From Lysinibacillus sp. ZYM-1 (GTDB lineage: Bacteria > Bacillota > Bacilli > Bacillales_A > Planococcaceae), in assembly GCF_001308875.1 (NCBI RefSeq), contig NZ_KQ465119.1, positions 62,001 to 126,000 of the forward strand: a stretch of 64,000 nucleotides of DNA. Reading direction: 5' to 3'. The notes beneath the pieces were generated by a model, which was not told where the DNA came from, ran no database searches, and saw only the letters and a list, made by a program, of their open reading frames with translations. Within the stretch, counting starts at the first letter, position 1, and every line of letters starts with the position of its first letter. Below are positions 62,574-64,000 of the stretch, in pieces. The position numbers and the translations under genes were made by a program.

Positions 62574-63047
62574 ATGAGAATTACCAAAGGACTAACTATT
62601 GGCATTATTTTCGGAGTTTGTTTATCGTTTAGTATTTCCTTTATATTTATGTTGGTCGCACAACGTTTAGCCGGTGGCATCCCATCGTTATTTGGCGAAA
62701 GTTGGCTATACTACTCAACGATTGTTCCCTTTATACTCGCCTTTGCGATATTAGGATGTTATTTCACCAAAAAAGAAAATGTCTCAAACAAGAAACTCTG
62801 GTTAATAAGCTTACTAACGGCATTATTTATCACACTATATAGCGGAACTTTTGGAGCTGTTACAGGTGAATATATTGTTCGGGTATTGATTCGTGGGGGA
62901 GAATACCATTGGCAAATGTTAATTGGTGATATCTTTTTTTGGGGTTCAATATATGCTTTTATTTTACTTCCCCTCACTACACCATTAGCACGTCTGATAA
63001 TCCATGTATACATTGAATTACTTAAAAAATATAAAATAGCATCTTGA
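62574..63047 (+). CDS. Hypothetical four-helix membrane protein
   Basis: A 157-residue protein with four hydrophobic segments: GLTIGIIFGVCLSFSISF, WLYYSTIVPFILAFAILGC, LWLISLLTALFITLYSG and IYAFILLPLTTPLARLI. There is a basic stretch after helix 2 (KKENVSNKK). I do not recognise the family. The ATG has only a weak ribosome site (GGGGTAGG). It may be co-transcribed with nothing else, as a terminator precedes it. Confidence 0.65.
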   Translation: MRITKGLTIGIIFGVCLSFSISFIFMLVAQRLAGGIPSLFGESWLYYSTIVPFILAFAILGCYFTKKENVSNKKLWLISLLTALFITLYSGTFGAVTGEYIVRVLIRGGEYHWQMLIGDIFFWGSIYAFILLPLTTPLARLIIHVYIELLKKYKIAS

Positions 63048-63124
63048 ACTAGTAGGAAGATTCTTTTAATAAAGACAGATAAATAAATAGATTGCCATAT
63101 AAAAAGTCACAGGGAGTGCTGCAT

Positions 63125-63511
63125 ATGGAAAACTTAGAAGATCTTTTGCCAAGGCATAAATTTGATAATGAACGAGTAGAAATGATGAAAGAAATGGATA
63201 GAGCTAAAATATTGCCTTTACTGCCTAACCTCCTAGAATGGATTCAGGATATGAATTGGCCGGTGGCACCAAGCGTATTAGAATTACTTTTAACTTTTCC
63301 AGTAGAAATTGTCCCACACGTGCAGAATGTTTTATCTGCAGAAGATGAAAACTGGAAGTGGTTTATTTTGCACTTTATGGTTATCGAATTACCAGTAGAG
63401 TCAAGAATTCAATTTAGAGAGTATTTAACAAGAGTAGCTGAAACACCTACACATGATGAACGCGCAGAACAACTTGATGAAATCGCAAAAGAGATCTTGG
63501 AAACAATCTAA
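63125..63511 (+). CDS. DUF5071 family protein
   Basis: A 128-residue soluble protein starting MENLEDLLPRHKFDNERVEM. The segment LLPNLLEWIQDMNWPVAPSV and the end LDEIAKEILETI resemble the DUF5071 family. HEAT-like helices seem likely. Start 63125 is supported by AGGGAG about ten bases upstream. Its function is unknown; such genes often sit near toxin-immunity or polymorphic-protein loci, but nothing here shows that. The 270 bases after it hold only broken runs such as LEAIVFKNPDCGLITNF. Confidence 0.75.
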   Translation: MENLEDLLPRHKFDNERVEMMKEMDRAKILPLLPNLLEWIQDMNWPVAPSVLELLLTFPVEIVPHVQNVLSAEDENWKWFILHFMVIELPVESRIQFREYLTRVAETPTHDERAEQLDEIAKEILETI

Positions 63512-63780
63512 AAAAAATTCCCTTTTTCAATTAAAAGGACCGAAGAGGGGTGTGTGCTATAAATTGTTGGAGGCGATTGTTTTTAAAAATCCTGACTGCG
63601 GATTAATAACGAACTTTATTATGAAAAATCAAATGAAATGTTCGTATTTATGCTTAGTAAATGCTATTCCTCCATCAGCTGGATACTTCTAGTATTGAAT
63701 AAAACACGAACATTGTAATTGAACTACCTGTCCCGAATCTTTTGGAATGTTGTAAATAAAGAAATAAATGAGGTGCAAAT

Positions 63781-64000
63781 ATGCTTTTAAATGACTATAT
63801 GAATGAAAATTTTCCTTCGTTAATCCTTAAACCACCTTTGTTTTATAACTGTGCAATCGGCATACGGTTTGAGCTAGGGGTAGATTGGGATAGTGAATAC
63901 AATTATGAAGATAGTCTTTATATACAGGAAGTTTATAAAAGGGCTGTCACGCTGTTCGAATCACTTCATTTACAAGGCGAGGAAATTTTAATTGTAGTTG
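63781..64000 (+). CDS. DUF3885-like protein (partial)
   Basis: The start of a gene that runs off the right edge. GAGGTG lies before the ATG. The visible 73 residues begin MLLNDYMNENFPSLILKPPL and contain IGIRFELGVD, as in DUF3885 proteins of Bacillales. Those are soluble proteins of unknown role. The rest is outside the window. Confidence 0.7.
   Translation, partial: MLLNDYMNENFPSLILKPPLFYNCAIGIRFELGVDWDSEYNYEDSLYIQEVYKRAVTLFESLHLQGEEILIVV

Noticed and set aside
63512-63692. Open frame after the DUF5071 gene
   Set aside because: It lacks a supported start and shows mixed composition; it is probably a decayed remnant.

Overview
The window looks like a chromosomal segment of a low-GC Gram-positive of the Bacillales, most likely Lysinibacillus or a close relative. 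The basis is AT-rich codon use, strong AAGGAGG-type ribosome sites, a qoxABCD quinol oxidase operon, an NlpC/P60 hydrolase with SLH-type sequence (S-layer lifestyle), and genes of Bacillus type (paiA, paiB, yczE, hslO, mmg/prp). Species assignment is inference. No tRNA, rRNA, CRISPR array or intact transposase was seen.

Layout. 1-3616: qoxDCBA on the minus strand, running off the left edge. 3.8-6.0 kb: a MocR-type regulator with a pair of AAGTGGAYGG boxes on each side; the downstream pair now faces a 179-bp element that resembles a non-autonomous IS200/IS605 relic. 6.0-8.9 kb: hotdog protein, metallo-hydrolase, LysE exporter and AraC regulator. 8.9-10.9 kb: an antibiotic-type ABC-F gene behind an attenuator leader, split by a frameshift in an A9 run. 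11-17 kb: three MFS efflux genes, two TetR regulators and visible operators. 17-18 kb: secreted NlpC/P60-SLH protein.

18.6-35.4 kb is a vitamin B12-responsive block with three cobalamin riboswitches, each followed by an intrinsic terminator. They precede metE (B12-independent methionine synthase), a five-gene Nik-type metal ABC transporter (probably cobalt or nickel), and a six-gene operon combining the methylcitrate cycle (mmgD/prpC, prpD, prpB) with acyl-CoA dehydrogenase, enoyl-CoA hydratase and 3-hydroxyisobutyryl-CoA hydrolase genes. When B12 is scarce, the cell would make methionine without B12, take up the metal needed for B12, and send propionyl-CoA through the B12-free methylcitrate route instead of methylmalonyl-CoA mutase.

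35.4-51 kb is a region of regulators, acetyltransferases, an Lsa-type ABC-F with a complex leader, and much decay: truncated gene pairs at about 43.38 kb and 48.19 kb that look like deletion scars, a short-chain dehydrogenase broken by one stop codon, a double-ended IS3-like inverted-repeat relic, and several gene fragments. 51-64 kb carries hslO, an LtrA-family protein, cntL-cntM (opine metallophore synthesis, with no histidine racemase or transporter beside it) followed by a short-chain dehydrogenase, a TauE/SafE exporter with a divergent LysR, an ANT(4')-like nucleotidyltransferase, and small DUF proteins.

The most notable features are the B12-riboswitch-controlled methylcitrate/valine operon and the compact cntLM-SDR metallophore locus. 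Several broken genes differ from an intact frame by one base, some in homopolymers, so some may be sequencing errors.
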